From the NCBI RefSeq assembly GCF_013362815.1, contig NZ_JABFVK010000052.1, forward strand, positions 1 through 64,000: DNA of 64,000 nucleotides, given 5' to 3'. The translations under genes were made by a program, and so were the position numbers. This stretch comes from Hamadaea sp. (lineage in GTDB: Bacteria; Actinomycetota; Actinomycetes; Mycobacteriales; Micromonosporaceae). The notes beneath the pieces were generated by a model. It did not search any database, was not told the DNA's origin, and saw nothing but the letters and a program-made list of their open reading frames with translations. This document shows, piece by piece, positions 48,644 to 57,659 of this stretch (the first letter of the stretch is position 1; each line of letters starts with the position of its first letter).

Positions 48644-51292
48644 ATGACCGAGAAGTTCGTCTATGCGTTCGCGGAGGGCAACAAGGACCTCAAGGATCTC
48701 CTCGGTGGCAAGGGAGCCAACCTCGCCGAGATGACCAACCTCGGTCTTCCGGTGCCGCCCGGGTTCACGATCACGACCGAGGCGTGCCGGGTGTACCTGC
48801 GGGACGGCAAGACCCCGGATTCCCTGGACGCGGAGATCACCGAACACCTGGCCGCGCTCGAACAGGCGATGGGCAAGACGCTCGGCGACCCCGAGGACCC
48901 GCTGCTCGTCTCGGTACGCTCCGGCGCGAAGTTCTCGATGCCCGGCATGATGGAGACGGTCCTCAACGTCGGGCTCACCGACGCGAGCGTGCCCGGCCTG
49001 GCCCGGCAGTCGGGTAACGTCCGGTTCGCCTGGGACTCGTATCGCCGGTTGATCCAGATGTTCGGCAAGACCGTCTGCGGCGTACCGGGGGATGCTTTCG
49101 AGCACGCCCTCGAGGCGGCCAAACGGGTCAAGGGTGCGTACGCCGATGTCGACCTCGACGCCGACGATCTCCGCTCGCTCGTCGACGCGTACAAGCAGAT
49201 CTTCAAAAAGCACACGGGCCGTGACTTTCCCCAGGAGCCGCGGGAGCAGATGGAGCTGGCGATCCGCGCCGTGTTCGAGTCGTGGAACGCCGAGCGCGCG
49301 ATCCTGTACCGCCGTCAGGAGCGCATTCCGGGCGATCTCGGCACCGCGGTGAACGTCGTGGCGATGGTTTTCGGCAACCTCGGCGACGATTCCGGGACCG
49401 GCGTGGCCTTCACCCGCGATCCCGCGACCGGCGAGCCCGGCGTCTACGGCGACTACCTGCAGAACGCGCAGGGTGAGGACGTGGTCGCGGGCATCCGCAA
49501 CACGGTGCCGTTGCAGGACCTCGAAGGTCTGGACGCCACGAGCTTCACCGAGCTGATGCGGATCATGTCGGTGCTCGAAAGTCACTACAAGGATCTGTGC
49601 GACATCGAGTTCACCATCGAGCGCGGCAAACTCTGGATGTTGCAGACGCGCGTCGGCAAGCGGACAGCGGCCGCAGCGTTCATCATCGCGGGGCAGCTGG
49701 TCGACGAGGGCATGATCGATTCCGACGAGGCGCTGCGGCGGGTCACCGGGGCTCAGCTGATGCAGCTGATGTTCCCGACCTTCGCCCAGACCGACGTCGA
49801 ACCGCTGGCCAAGGGCATCGCAGCCTCGCCGGGCGCGGCGGTCGGCAAGGCGGTCTTCGACTCCGCCCGGGCCGCCGAGTGGGCGGCGAACGGCGAGAAG
49901 GTGATCCTCGTCCGCCGTGAGACGAACCCCGACGACCTGCCGGGCATGATCGCCGCCGCCGGCATCCTGACCAGCCGCGGTGGCAAGACGAGCCACGCCG
50001 CGGTGGTCGCTCGTGGGATGGGCCGGACCTGTGTCTGCGGCGCGGAGGAGCTCGACGTCACCGACGACAGCTTCAAGATCGGCACCACGACCGTCCGCGA
50101 GGGCGACGTCATCTCGATCGACGGCACCACTGGCAAGGTCTACCTGGGCGAGATCCCCGTCGAACCCAGTCCCGTGGTCCAGTACTTCGAGGGCGAATCG
50201 GTGAACAGTCCGCTGGTCAAGGCGGTCGATCGGCTGCTGGGTCAGGCGGACGAGCGGCGTCGCCTCCAGGTGTGGACGAACGCCGACACCGCCCCCGACG
50301 CGGCCCGGGCCCGCCGGTTCGGCGCTCAGGGCATCGGCCTGTGCCGGACCGAGCACATGTTCCTCGGCGACCGCCGCGAACTGGTCGAGGCGCTGATCCT
50401 CGCGTCCACACCGGACGAACAGGAGCGGGCGCTCGCGGCGCTGCTTCCGTTGCAGCGCGCGGACTTCGCCGAGATCCTCCAGGCGATGAACGGGCTGCCG
50501 GTCACCATCCGGCTCATCGATCCGCCGCTGCACGAGTTCCTGCCGCCGTTGGAGGACCTCGCGGTCCGCGTCGCCACCGGCCAGGCGTCCGATCGGGAGA
50601 AGGAACTGCTCGCGGCGGTTCGGCGCACGCACGAGCAGAACCCCATGCTCGGGCTGCGCGGCGTACGGCTCGGCCTCGTGATCCCAGGCCTGTTCGCGAT
50701 GCAGGTCCGCGCGATCGCCGAGGCCGCGCGCCAGGTCAAGCAGGCCGGTGGCGACCCCCGGCCCGAGGTGATGGTCCCGCTGGTCGGTGCGGTTCAAGAA
50801 TTGGAAGTGGTACGCACACAGGCGCTGGACGTCATCCGTGACGTGGATCCGGGCGTATCGATTCCGATCGGCACCATGATCGAGGTGCCCCGGGCGGCGC
50901 TCACCGCGGGTGAGATCGCCGGAGCGGCCGAGTTCTTCTCCTTCGGCACCAACGACCTGACCCAGATGGGCTGGGGCTTCTCCCGGGACGACGTCGAAAG
51001 CGCGTTCTTCGGGCGCTACCTGGAACTGGGTGTCTTCGGGGTGTCCCCGTTCGAGACGCTGGACGCCGACGGCATCGGCCGGCTCGTCCGCATCGCGGTC
51101 GAGGAGGGCCGGGCGGCCCGGCCGGATCTGCAGATCGGCGTCTGCGGCGAACACGGCGGCGACCCCGATTCGGTGCACTTCTTCGACCGGGTCGGGCTGG
51201 ACTATGTGTCGTGTTCGCCGTTCCGCGTACCGGTCGCCCGGTTGGAGGCTGGTCGAGCGGCGCTGACGACCGGAGATTCGGACACGCGATGA
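48644..51292 (+). CDS. ppdK: Pyruvate, phosphate dikinase
   Basis: The 882-residue enzyme interconverts pyruvate, ATP and phosphate with PEP, AMP and pyrophosphate, important in gluconeogenic growth. The N-terminal nucleotide-binding domain (GGKGANLAEMTNLGLPVPPGF; SGAKFSMPGMMETVLN) is followed by the phosphohistidine domain with ILTSRGGKTSHAAVVARGMG (His catalytic) and the C-terminal PEP/pyruvate barrel (GIGLCRTEHMF; EVMVPLVG; FSFGTNDLTQM; GVCGEHGGD). Length is full. The ATG at 48644 follows a GGAGG site. Upstream frame extension is rejected as it lacks family residues. Confidence 0.94.
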   Translation: MTEKFVYAFAEGNKDLKDLLGGKGANLAEMTNLGLPVPPGFTITTEACRVYLRDGKTPDSLDAEITEHLAALEQAMGKTLGDPEDPLLVSVRSGAKFSMPGMMETVLNVGLTDASVPGLARQSGNVRFAWDSYRRLIQMFGKTVCGVPGDAFEHALEAAKRVKGAYADVDLDADDLRSLVDAYKQIFKKHTGRDFPQEPREQMELAIRAVFESWNAERAILYRRQERIPGDLGTAVNVVAMVFGNLGDDSGTGVAFTRDPATGEPGVYGDYLQNAQGEDVVAGIRNTVPLQDLEGLDATSFTELMRIMSVLESHYKDLCDIEFTIERGKLWMLQTRVGKRTAAAAFIIAGQLVDEGMIDSDEALRRVTGAQLMQLMFPTFAQTDVEPLAKGIAASPGAAVGKAVFDSARAAEWAANGEKVILVRRETNPDDLPGMIAAAGILTSRGGKTSHAAVVARGMGRTCVCGAEELDVTDDSFKIGTTTVREGDVISIDGTTGKVYLGEIPVEPSPVVQYFEGESVNSPLVKAVDRLLGQADERRRLQVWTNADTAPDAARARRFGAQGIGLCRTEHMFLGDRRELVEALILASTPDEQERALAALLPLQRADFAEILQAMNGLPVTIRLIDPPLHEFLPPLEDLAVRVATGQASDREKELLAAVRRTHEQNPMLGLRGVRLGLVIPGLFAMQVRAIAEAARQVKQAGGDPRPEVMVPLVGAVQELEVVRTQALDVIRDVDPGVSIPIGTMIEVPRAALTAGEIAGAAEFFSFGTNDLTQMGWGFSRDDVESAFFGRYLELGVFGVSPFETLDADGIGRLVRIAVEEGRAARPDLQIGVCGEHGGDPDSVHFFDRVGLDYVSCSPFRVPVARLEAGRAALTTGDSDTR

Positions 51293-51352
51293 TCAGTCGG
51301 TGAGGGTTCGCCGACTCTATGTTGGCGACGCCGCTCCACGTAGCCTGTATGG

Positions 51353-51706
51353 ATGGGACTGCGGTGGTATGGCGTGGTTGTCGATGCGGCCGATCCGGCC
51401 AGGCTGGGCCGCTGGTGGGCCGAGGTGCTCGGCTACCCGATCCTCGACGAGCGTAACGGTGAACTGACCATCGGGCCCGACCTCGGCCTGCAATGCCTGC
51501 ATTTCACGCCCGCCCACGAGGGTAAGGCCGGGAAGAACCGGCTGCACCTCGACCTGGTCCCGGACGACCAGGCCGCCGAGGTCGAGCGCCTGATCGACAT
51601 GGGGGCCCGGCACGTCGACATCGGGCAAGGCAAGGTCAGCTGGGTCGTGCTCGCCGACCCGGAGGGCAACGAGTTCTGCGTACTGCGGGAGAAGGCCGAA
51701 GAGTAG
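51353..51706 (+). CDS. VOC-superfamily (glyoxalase-like) protein
   Basis: The 117-residue single-domain protein has the beta-alpha-beta-beta pattern of VOC proteins: VVVDAADPARLGRWWAEVLGYP, NRLHLDLVPDD and VLADPEGNEFCVL. The metal-ligand His in RLHLDL and the Glu in GNEF are present. Substrate unknown. It overlaps the dgt start by one base, so the two are likely co-transcribed. Confidence 0.8.
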   Translation: MGLRWYGVVVDAADPARLGRWWAEVLGYPILDERNGELTIGPDLGLQCLHFTPAHEGKAGKNRLHLDLVPDDQAAEVERLIDMGARHVDIGQGKVSWVVLADPEGNEFCVLREKAEE

Positions 51707-52923
51707 TGACCGCGCGGGAGAGCGACGCCGACCGCTGGGTCGCCGAAGTCCGCAAGGACACCGGCGAGGAGCGCAACCCGTTCGAGCGCGACCGCGCCCG
51801 GGTGCTGCACTCGGCGGCCTTCCGTCGGCTGGCGGCCAAGACGCAGGTGCACACCGCCGGGTCCGACGACTTTCTGCGTACGCGGTTGACGCACTCGCTC
51901 GAGGTCGCGCAGATCGCCCGCGAGATGGGCGAGCGGCTCGGCTGCGATCCCGATGTGACCGACGTCGCGGGGCTGGCTCACGATCTCGGGCACCCGCCGT
52001 TCGGTCACAACGGCGAAGACGCGCTGGACGAGGTCGCCGCGGACTGCGGGGGATTCGAGGGCAACGCGCAGACACTGCGAGTGCTGACCCGGCTGGAGGC
52101 GAAGATCCCGGGGGCGGGACTCAACCTGACCCGGGCCTCCCTCGACGCGACCTGCAAATACCCCTGGCCCCGGCGGCCGGGCACCCGCAAGTTCGGGGTG
52201 TACGCCGACGACACGCCGATCTTCGACTGGCTGCGCTCGACCACACCGGACCCCGCCCGGCGCTGCCTGGAGGCGCAGGTCATGGACTGGGCCGACGATG
52301 TGGCGTACTCGGTGCACGACGTCGAGGACGGGATCTTCTCCGGCTTCGTGCTGGTGGGCCGGCTGATCGACGACGCCGACGAGCAGGCCGCCCTGTGTGC
52401 CGACGTGGCGGCGATCTACTCCGACGAACCCGCCGACGTCCTGCGGGAAGCGCTGGCCGAACTGCTCGCCGATCCCGTGCTGGCCCGGCTCTCGGCGTAC
52501 GACGGATCGCATCGGGCGCAGGCGCTGCTCAAGGACAGCACCTCCGTGCTCACCGGCCGGTTCGTGGCCGCTGCGGTGACCGCTACGCGTCAGGCGTACC
52601 CGGGGAAGTCGAGCCGCTATGACGCGGACCTGGTCGTGCCCCGCTCGGCCCGGATCCGCTGCGCCCTGCTCAAGGGCCTCGCGCTGCGCTACGTCATGCG
52701 CCGGCGCGGCATGGAGCCCTGGTACGCCCGCCAGCGCGAGATCCTCGCGGACCTGGTCCGGGTGTTGTGCGAGCGCGCCCCGACCGAGCTGGACCCGGTG
52801 TTCGCTCCACTGTGGAAGGACGCCGCCGACGACGCCGCCCGGCTCCGGGTGGTCGTGGATCAGGTCGCCTCGCTGACCGACCCCGCCGCCGTCGCCTGGC
52901 ACGCCCGCCTCCTCGGCCCCTGA
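51706..52923 (+). CDS. dgt: Deoxyguanosinetriphosphate triphosphohydrolase-like protein
   Basis: The 405-residue HD-domain enzyme has FERDRARVLHSAAFRRLAAKTQV at the start, then RTRLTHSLEVAQIAREMG and the HD motif AHDLGHPPFGHNGEDAL. A second Asp ligand is in MDWADDVAYSVHDVEDG. This is the bacterial dGTPase type that hydrolyses dNTPs to nucleosides and triphosphate. It precedes dnaG with a 219-base gap, the classical actinobacterial order. GTG start shares one base with the VOC gene's stop. A dispersed element copy lies in that gap. Confidence 0.88.
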   Translation: MTARESDADRWVAEVRKDTGEERNPFERDRARVLHSAAFRRLAAKTQVHTAGSDDFLRTRLTHSLEVAQIAREMGERLGCDPDVTDVAGLAHDLGHPPFGHNGEDALDEVAADCGGFEGNAQTLRVLTRLEAKIPGAGLNLTRASLDATCKYPWPRRPGTRKFGVYADDTPIFDWLRSTTPDPARRCLEAQVMDWADDVAYSVHDVEDGIFSGFVLVGRLIDDADEQAALCADVAAIYSDEPADVLREALAELLADPVLARLSAYDGSHRAQALLKDSTSVLTGRFVAAAVTATRQAYPGKSSRYDADLVVPRSARIRCALLKGLALRYVMRRRGMEPWYARQREILADLVRVLCERAPTELDPVFAPLWKDAADDAARLRVVVDQVASLTDPAAVAWHARLLGP

Positions 52924-52993
52924 CCCACCCTCCTTCCCGTCACCCCACCCCTATCCCGTCACGCCACCCCCTTCCCGTCGCCCCCGCCTTTTC

Positions 52994-53080
52994 CGCGCGA
53001 TCATGAACCTTCCGTCTTGATCGACCGGCGCGTCGTGTCCGGGAGACCCTGATCGTTCCCGCACAGGCCTGATCGACTCG
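52994..53080 (+). repeat. Dispersed GATCATGAAC element, copy R4
   Basis: It reads CGCGCGATCATGAACCTTCC, then TTGATCGACCGGCGCGTCG, then GACCCTGATCG. C-rich tandem-like units of the form CCCGTCACCCCACCCC (52924-52988) lie between the dgt stop and the element. The element ends about 60 bases before the dnaG start. Confidence 0.75.
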
Positions 53081-53142
53081 CGCTCAATTCACGGACTCGG
53101 GCGTGGTGAACGACGTCGGTGGCTCGCCCTAGGATGGGAGGC

Positions 53143-54990
53143 ATGGCCGGACGGATCCGCGACGAGGACATCGCGCTTGTGCGCGAGCGCACTTCCGTCG
53201 TCGACGTGATCTCCGAGCACGTGACGCTGAAGGGCGCGGGTGGGCGCAACCTGAAGGGGTTGTGCCCGTTCCATGACGAGAAGACCCCTTCGTTCACCGT
53301 GGCCGGCGACCGCAATGTCTACTTCTGTCACGGCTGTGGCAAGGGTGGCGACGCGATCAACTTCGTCATGGAGATCGACCACCTGCGGTTCACCGAGGCG
53401 GTCGAGAAGCTGGCGGCGCGGGCCGGCATCCAGCTGCGCTACATCGAGGGCGGGTCCGCCCCGGTCCGCCAGCAGCAGGGTCAACGGCAGCGGCTGATCG
53501 CCGCGCACGCCGCGGCCGCCAAGTTCTACGCGGAACAGCTCATGACGCCGGGCGCTCGCGCGGCCCGGGAGTTCCTCGCCCAACGGGGCTTCGACCGCAC
53601 CGCCGCGGAGACCTATGGCTGCGGGTTCGCCCCCGACTCGTGGGACGCCCTCACCAAACATCTGCGGCAGCTCGGCTTCACCGCCGAGGAGCTGACCGTC
53701 GGCGGTCTGGCGAAGCCGGCCCGGTCGGGCAGCTTGATCGACCGGTTCCGGCGGCGGCTGATCTGGCCGATCCGCGAGACCGGTGGCGACGTCATCGGGT
53801 TCGGCGCGCGGAAGCTGTTCGACGATGACGACGGCCCGAAATACCTGAACACGCCGGAGACCCCGCTCTACAAGAAGTCGACCGTGCTCTACGGGATCGA
53901 CCTGGCCAAGCGGGAGATCGGCAAGCGTGGCCAGGCCGTGGTGGTCGAGGGCTACACCGATGTGATGGCCTGCCACCTGGCGGGCGTACCGACTGCCGTG
54001 GCGACGTGTGGGACCGCCTTCGGCTCCGAGCACATCTCGGTGCTACGCCGGATGTTGATGGACACCGACACGTTCAAGGGCGAGATCATCTTCACCTTCG
54101 ACGGCGACGCCGCCGGGCAGAAGGCCGCATTGCGGGCGTTCGCCGACGATCAGCGGTTCGTGGGGCAGACCTTCATCGCCGTCGGCCCGGACGGGATGGA
54201 CCCGTGTGAGCTGCGGCTGGACAAGGGCGACACCGCCGTCCGCGATCTGGTGGCGAGCCGGGAGCGCCTGGTGTCGTTCGTTCTGCGTACGACGATCGCC
54301 GGGTTCGATCTCGACTCCGCCGAGGGCCGAGTCGGCGCGCTGCGTGCGGCGGCACCACTGGTGGCGCAGATCAAAGACCGGTCGCTGCGCCCCGAATACG
54401 GGCGCATTCTCGCCGGCAAGCTCGGCATGGAGGTCGAGGTCGTCCAGCGCGCGGTGAACTCCGCCGTCAAGGGCGAGCCGGTCGACGCCCGCCCGCCCCG
54501 GCCGCGGCTCAGCCCGGACGATCCGCAGATCCTGGTCGAGCGGGAGGCGCTCAAGCTCGCCATCCAGGTTCCGGCGCTGGCCGGGCACGTCTTCGACAAC
54601 GCCGAAGCCGACTGCTACTCCGATCAACTGCACGTCCAGATCCGGCTGGCCATCGCGGCCGCCGGCGGCGCGGCCCGGGGCGTGTCCGGGCCGAACTGGA
54701 TCGCGGCGATCACCGACGGCTGCGGTGACTTGATGGCGCAGTCGCTGGTCAACCAGCTCGCTGTCGAGGAACTGCGCTACGACGGCGACGCCGATCCGCA
54801 CTACGTGACGGTCACGCTCGCGCGGTTGCAGCTCGCTGCGGTCGACCGCCGGGTGCACAACGTCAAGTCGAAGCTTCAGCGCATCAACCCGGTCACGCAG
54901 AAGGACGAGTATTTCGGGCTCTTCAGCGACCTCGTCTCATTGGAGACCACCGCTCGCGCCCTGCGCGACCAGGCATCGAGCGGGTTGTGA
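53143..54990 (+). CDS. dnaG: DNA primase
   Basis: The 615-residue primase makes RNA primers for replication. The N-terminal zinc finger CHC2 (CPFHDEKTPSFTV and FCHGCGKGGDAINF), Toprim catalytic segments VVVEGYTDVMACHLAG, TCGTAFGSEHI and FTFDGDAAGQKAALRAF, and the C-terminal helicase-binding domain are all present. The ATG at 53143 follows GGGAGG; an ATG at 53119 lacks a site. Located after dgt as in other actinobacteria. Confidence 0.95.
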   Translation: MAGRIRDEDIALVRERTSVVDVISEHVTLKGAGGRNLKGLCPFHDEKTPSFTVAGDRNVYFCHGCGKGGDAINFVMEIDHLRFTEAVEKLAARAGIQLRYIEGGSAPVRQQQGQRQRLIAAHAAAAKFYAEQLMTPGARAAREFLAQRGFDRTAAETYGCGFAPDSWDALTKHLRQLGFTAEELTVGGLAKPARSGSLIDRFRRRLIWPIRETGGDVIGFGARKLFDDDDGPKYLNTPETPLYKKSTVLYGIDLAKREIGKRGQAVVVEGYTDVMACHLAGVPTAVATCGTAFGSEHISVLRRMLMDTDTFKGEIIFTFDGDAAGQKAALRAFADDQRFVGQTFIAVGPDGMDPCELRLDKGDTAVRDLVASRERLVSFVLRTTIAGFDLDSAEGRVGALRAAAPLVAQIKDRSLRPEYGRILAGKLGMEVEVVQRAVNSAVKGEPVDARPPRPRLSPDDPQILVEREALKLAIQVPALAGHVFDNAEADCYSDQLHVQIRLAIAAAGGAARGVSGPNWIAAITDGCGDLMAQSLVNQLAVEELRYDGDADPHYVTVTLARLQLAAVDRRVHNVKSKLQRINPVTQKDEYFGLFSDLVSLETTARALRDQASSGL

Positions 54991-55415
54991 TGGCGTTCTG
55001 GGCGCGGCGGATGCTGCCGAAGGCGTACCGGGAGTTGTTCGCCCCGGGGGAGCGGACCTTGGCCTGGGCGGCGCGGCCCGAAGGCAGCCTGGTCGTGGCC
55101 ACCAACCTCGGGCTGTGGGTCGATCGGGCCCGGATCGGCTGGCACGAGATCACCAAGGCGGTGTGGGACGGCTCGACCCTGGTCGTCACGGTCAGCGAGA
55201 TCGTCGACGACACCGCCGATCCGATCGTGGTCGCCGACTCCGCCCATCTGAAGCTCGTCCTAGTGGACCCGGGGCATCTGCCCAACCAGGTGCGGCTGCG
55301 GGTGACCGGCTCGATCGTGAGCTCCGAGGAGCAGCCTGACGGCTCTCGCCTAGTCGCGCGGCGGATGCCCGGCGTCGACGGCATCGCCGCGACGCGCTGG
55401 GTTCCGCACCGCTGA
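54990..55415 (+). CDS. Hypothetical protein downstream of dnaG
   Basis: I recognise no named domain. The 141-residue product has a short basic start (MAFWARRMLPKAYRELFAPGERTLAWA) and then repeated short beta strands (GSLVVATNLGLWV; STLVVTVSEIVDD; LKLVLVDPG; RLRVTGSIVSSEE), a PH-like or barrel pattern seen in actinobacterial proteins encoded after dnaG. The start (ATG at 54990 or GTG at 54987) overlaps the dnaG stop, so it is co-translated with primase. Confidence 0.65.
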   Translation: MAFWARRMLPKAYRELFAPGERTLAWAARPEGSLVVATNLGLWVDRARIGWHEITKAVWDGSTLVVTVSEIVDDTADPIVVADSAHLKLVLVDPGHLPNQVRLRVTGSIVSSEEQPDGSRLVARRMPGVDGIAATRWVPHR

Positions 55416-55449
55416 CCGAGCGGTCCCAGGAGTAGTGCCTCACAGAGGT

Positions 55450-55483
55450 GTCCCCCGGAGCAGGGGGGAAGGCTCCGGGGGAC
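55450..55483. terminator. Hairpin between convergent dnaG operon and serine protease
   Basis: GTCCCCCGGAGC (55450-55461) pairs perfectly with GCTCCGGGGGAC (55472-55483) around a ten-base loop. It lies between two converging stop codons and can serve both directions. Confidence 0.8.
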
Positions 55484-55497
55484 GTTGGGTGTGAGGC

Positions 55498-56556
55498 TCA
55501 GTAGACGTGGACGCCGTACACCGAGAGCGGCTCGGTCACGGGCTGGAAGAACGTCGTCCCGCCCGAGGTGCAGTTGCCGCTGCCGCCGGAGGTGAGGCCG
55601 TAGGCGGTCGTGCCGTAGAAGAGCGAGCCGCCGCTGTCGCCGCCCTCGGCGCAGACCGTCGTCCGGATCAGGCCGTAGACGGTGCCTTCGGCGTAGTTGA
55701 CGGTCGCGTTGAGCGCCGTCACCGATCCGCTGTGTACGCCGGTCGTGCTGCCACTACGCCGGACAGTCTGGCCTACGCTCGGCGTGGCCGCCGAGGCGAT
55801 GTCCTGGCTGCCGCTGTAGAGGTACACCGAACCGGGGTGGCTGGTGTAGCTCGTCGAGTAGCGCACGATGCCGTAGTCGTTGCCCGGGAAGCTGGTGCCG
55901 GTCCTGGTGCCGAGCAGCGTCGTGTGCGACGAGTTGGCGTACCAGCTGCTGGCGATGTTGGTGCAGTGCCCGGCGGTGAGGAAGTAGTAGTTCCCCGCCG
56001 AGTCCTGCACGTTGAAGCCGAGCGAGCAGCGGTACTGGCCGCCGTAGATGGCCTGCCCGCCCGCGATCGTCTTGTGCAACGCGCCGGACAGGTACTCGAC
56101 GCGTACGGCGTCGCCGTGGCGAGCGACCGCCGACGTGATCTTCGCGAGCGCCGCGCCCGTGACGGTCGGGTCGATCGAGACGACCACCTGACCGGTCGTG
56201 GGGTCGGTGGCCCACGCGGTGCCGGCTACCGTCGCGGTCGCGTTCAGATCCGCGGTGACGCCGGCGAGGTCGGCCGAACCGTGGCGGACCAGCTGGGCGA
56301 TTCCGCCGGACCGGCGTACCTGGGTGGCGGCCGCTTCGTCGGTGACGCTCACGACGCTCTTGCCGGTGGTCTGGTCGATGTACGCCCCGGCGCTGCGCGC
56401 GCCCAGTCCGGCCGCGAGTGCTTCGGCGCGATCGGGGCCGAAGACCTGGCTCGGTGGGGCGGCGTGCGCCGACGGCGCGACGGCCAGCGCGAAGAGCAGG
56501 GCGGTAACCCCGCTCGCCAGGGCTGCCCTTCGGGTGGGGGGCCTGGAGTTGATCAC
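55498..56556 (-). CDS. Secreted streptogrisin-like serine protease (S1)
   Basis: The 352-residue preproenzyme has a signal peptide (ending SAHA), a propeptide of the alpha-lytic/streptogrisin type (~35-160, with [11 protein letters not shown]), then a chymotrypsin-fold protease: TAGHC (His), NDYGIVRY (Asp) and [10 protein letters not shown] (Ser). Cysteine pairs match the family. The GTG at 56556 follows AGGAGG. It is divergent from the DrrA-like ATPase gene and separated from dnaG's operon by a hairpin. Confidence 0.9.
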   Translation of the reverse strand: MINSRPPTRRAALASGVTALLFALAVAPSAHAAPPSQVFGPDRAEALAAGLGARSAGAYIDQTTGKSVVSVTDEAAATQVRRSGGIAQLVRHGSADLAGVTADLNATATVAGTAWATDPTTGQVVVSIDPTVTGAALAKITSAVARHGDAVRVEYLSGALHKTIAGGQAIYGGQYRCSLGFNVQDSAGNYYFLTAGHCTNIASSWYANSSHTTLLGTRTGTSFPGNDYGIVRYSTSYTSHPGSVYLYSGSQDIASAATPSVGQTVRRSGSTTGVHSGSVTALNATVNYAEGTVYGLIRTTVCAEGGDSGGSLFYGTTAYGLTSGGSGNCTSGGTTFFQPVTEPLSVYGVHVY

Positions 56557-56727
56557 AGTGACCTCCTGGGGGTCGGAGTTCGGTGATGCTCGATATTCTC
56601 ACTCATCTGTTTGGAGGGCAAGGCATAGGGCGAAAGTCATCGATGAATTCGCGAAAGGTTGGCAGGTCGTAGCCGTTCGGTTCGTAATCCGGTTTCGAAT
56701 GTCAGACCCGGCCAGTAGGGTCGGGCC

Positions 56728-57657
56728 GTGACTGATCAGTCCCTTATTCGCGCCCGCGGCCTGGTGAAACGCTTCGGTGACTTCACCGCGGTCGACGGCA
56801 TCGACCTCGACGTCGCCCGGGGTGAGGCCTTCGGCTTCCTCGGCCCGAACGGAGCCGGCAAGAGCTCGACGATGCGGATGATCGGCTGCGTGTCGACGCC
56901 GACCGCCGGCGAGCTGAGCATTCTCGGCCTGGACCCGGTCAAGGACGGCACCCGCATCCGCAGCCGCCTCGGCGTCTGCCCACAGCTCGACAACCTCGAC
57001 CCCGACCTCACCGTCCGGGAGAACCTGACCACCTACGCGCGCTACTTCGGGATCTCCCGGGCGGCCGCCAAGCAGCGCGCGCTGGAGCTGCTGGAGTTCG
57101 TGCAGCTCGCCGACCGGGCCGAGAGCAAGGTCGAGCCGCTGTCCGGCGGGATGAAACGGCGTCTGACGATCGCCCGGGCCATGGTCAACGAGCCCGAGCT
57201 GGTGCTGCTCGACGAGCCGACCACCGGGCTCGACCCGCAGGCGCGGCACCTGTTGTGGGAGCGGCTGTTCCGGCTGAAGCAGCAGGGCGTGACCCTCGTG
57301 CTGACCACGCACTACATGGATGAGGCCGAGCAGCTCTGCGACCGGCTCGTCGTCATGGACGCGGGCAAGATCGTGGCGGAGGGCTCGCCCCGGGCGCTCA
57401 TCGAGACCTACTCGACCCGCGAGGTGGTCGAGCTGCGGTTCGGGGAGAGCCCGCTGGAAGGCTTCCGGGACAAGCTCGTCGGCATCGGGGAGCGGACCGA
57501 CGTGCTGCCCGACCGGGTCCTGCTCTATGCGGACGACGGCGACGCGGCGGTCAACGAAGTGCACCGGCGCGAGCTGGCACCCAGTGGCGTACTGGTGCGG
57601 CGGTCCACCTTGGAGGACGTCTTCCTGCACCTCACCGGCCGGACGTTGGTGGACTGA
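56728..57657 (+). CDS. DrrA-family ABC exporter ATPase
   Basis: The 309-residue ATPase has Walker A GPNGAGKSS, signature LSGGMKRRL, Walker B LVLLDEPTTGLDPQ and switch TTHYMDEAEQL, followed by the C-terminal DrrA-type regulatory extension. It powers ABC-2 permeases that export drugs or lipids. The GTG at 56728 lies six bases after TAGGGT, a leaderless start. Two permease genes follow with two- and four-base gaps, forming a three-gene exporter operon. Confidence 0.9.
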   Translation: MTDQSLIRARGLVKRFGDFTAVDGIDLDVARGEAFGFLGPNGAGKSSTMRMIGCVSTPTAGELSILGLDPVKDGTRIRSRLGVCPQLDNLDPDLTVRENLTTYARYFGISRAAAKQRALELLEFVQLADRAESKVEPLSGGMKRRLTIARAMVNEPELVLLDEPTTGLDPQARHLLWERLFRLKQQGVTLVLTTHYMDEAEQLCDRLVVMDAGKIVAEGSPRALIETYSTREVVELRFGESPLEGFRDKLVGIGERTDVLPDRVLLYADDGDAAVNEVHRRELAPSGVLVRRSTLEDVFLHLTGRTLVD

Positions 57658-57659
57658 CC

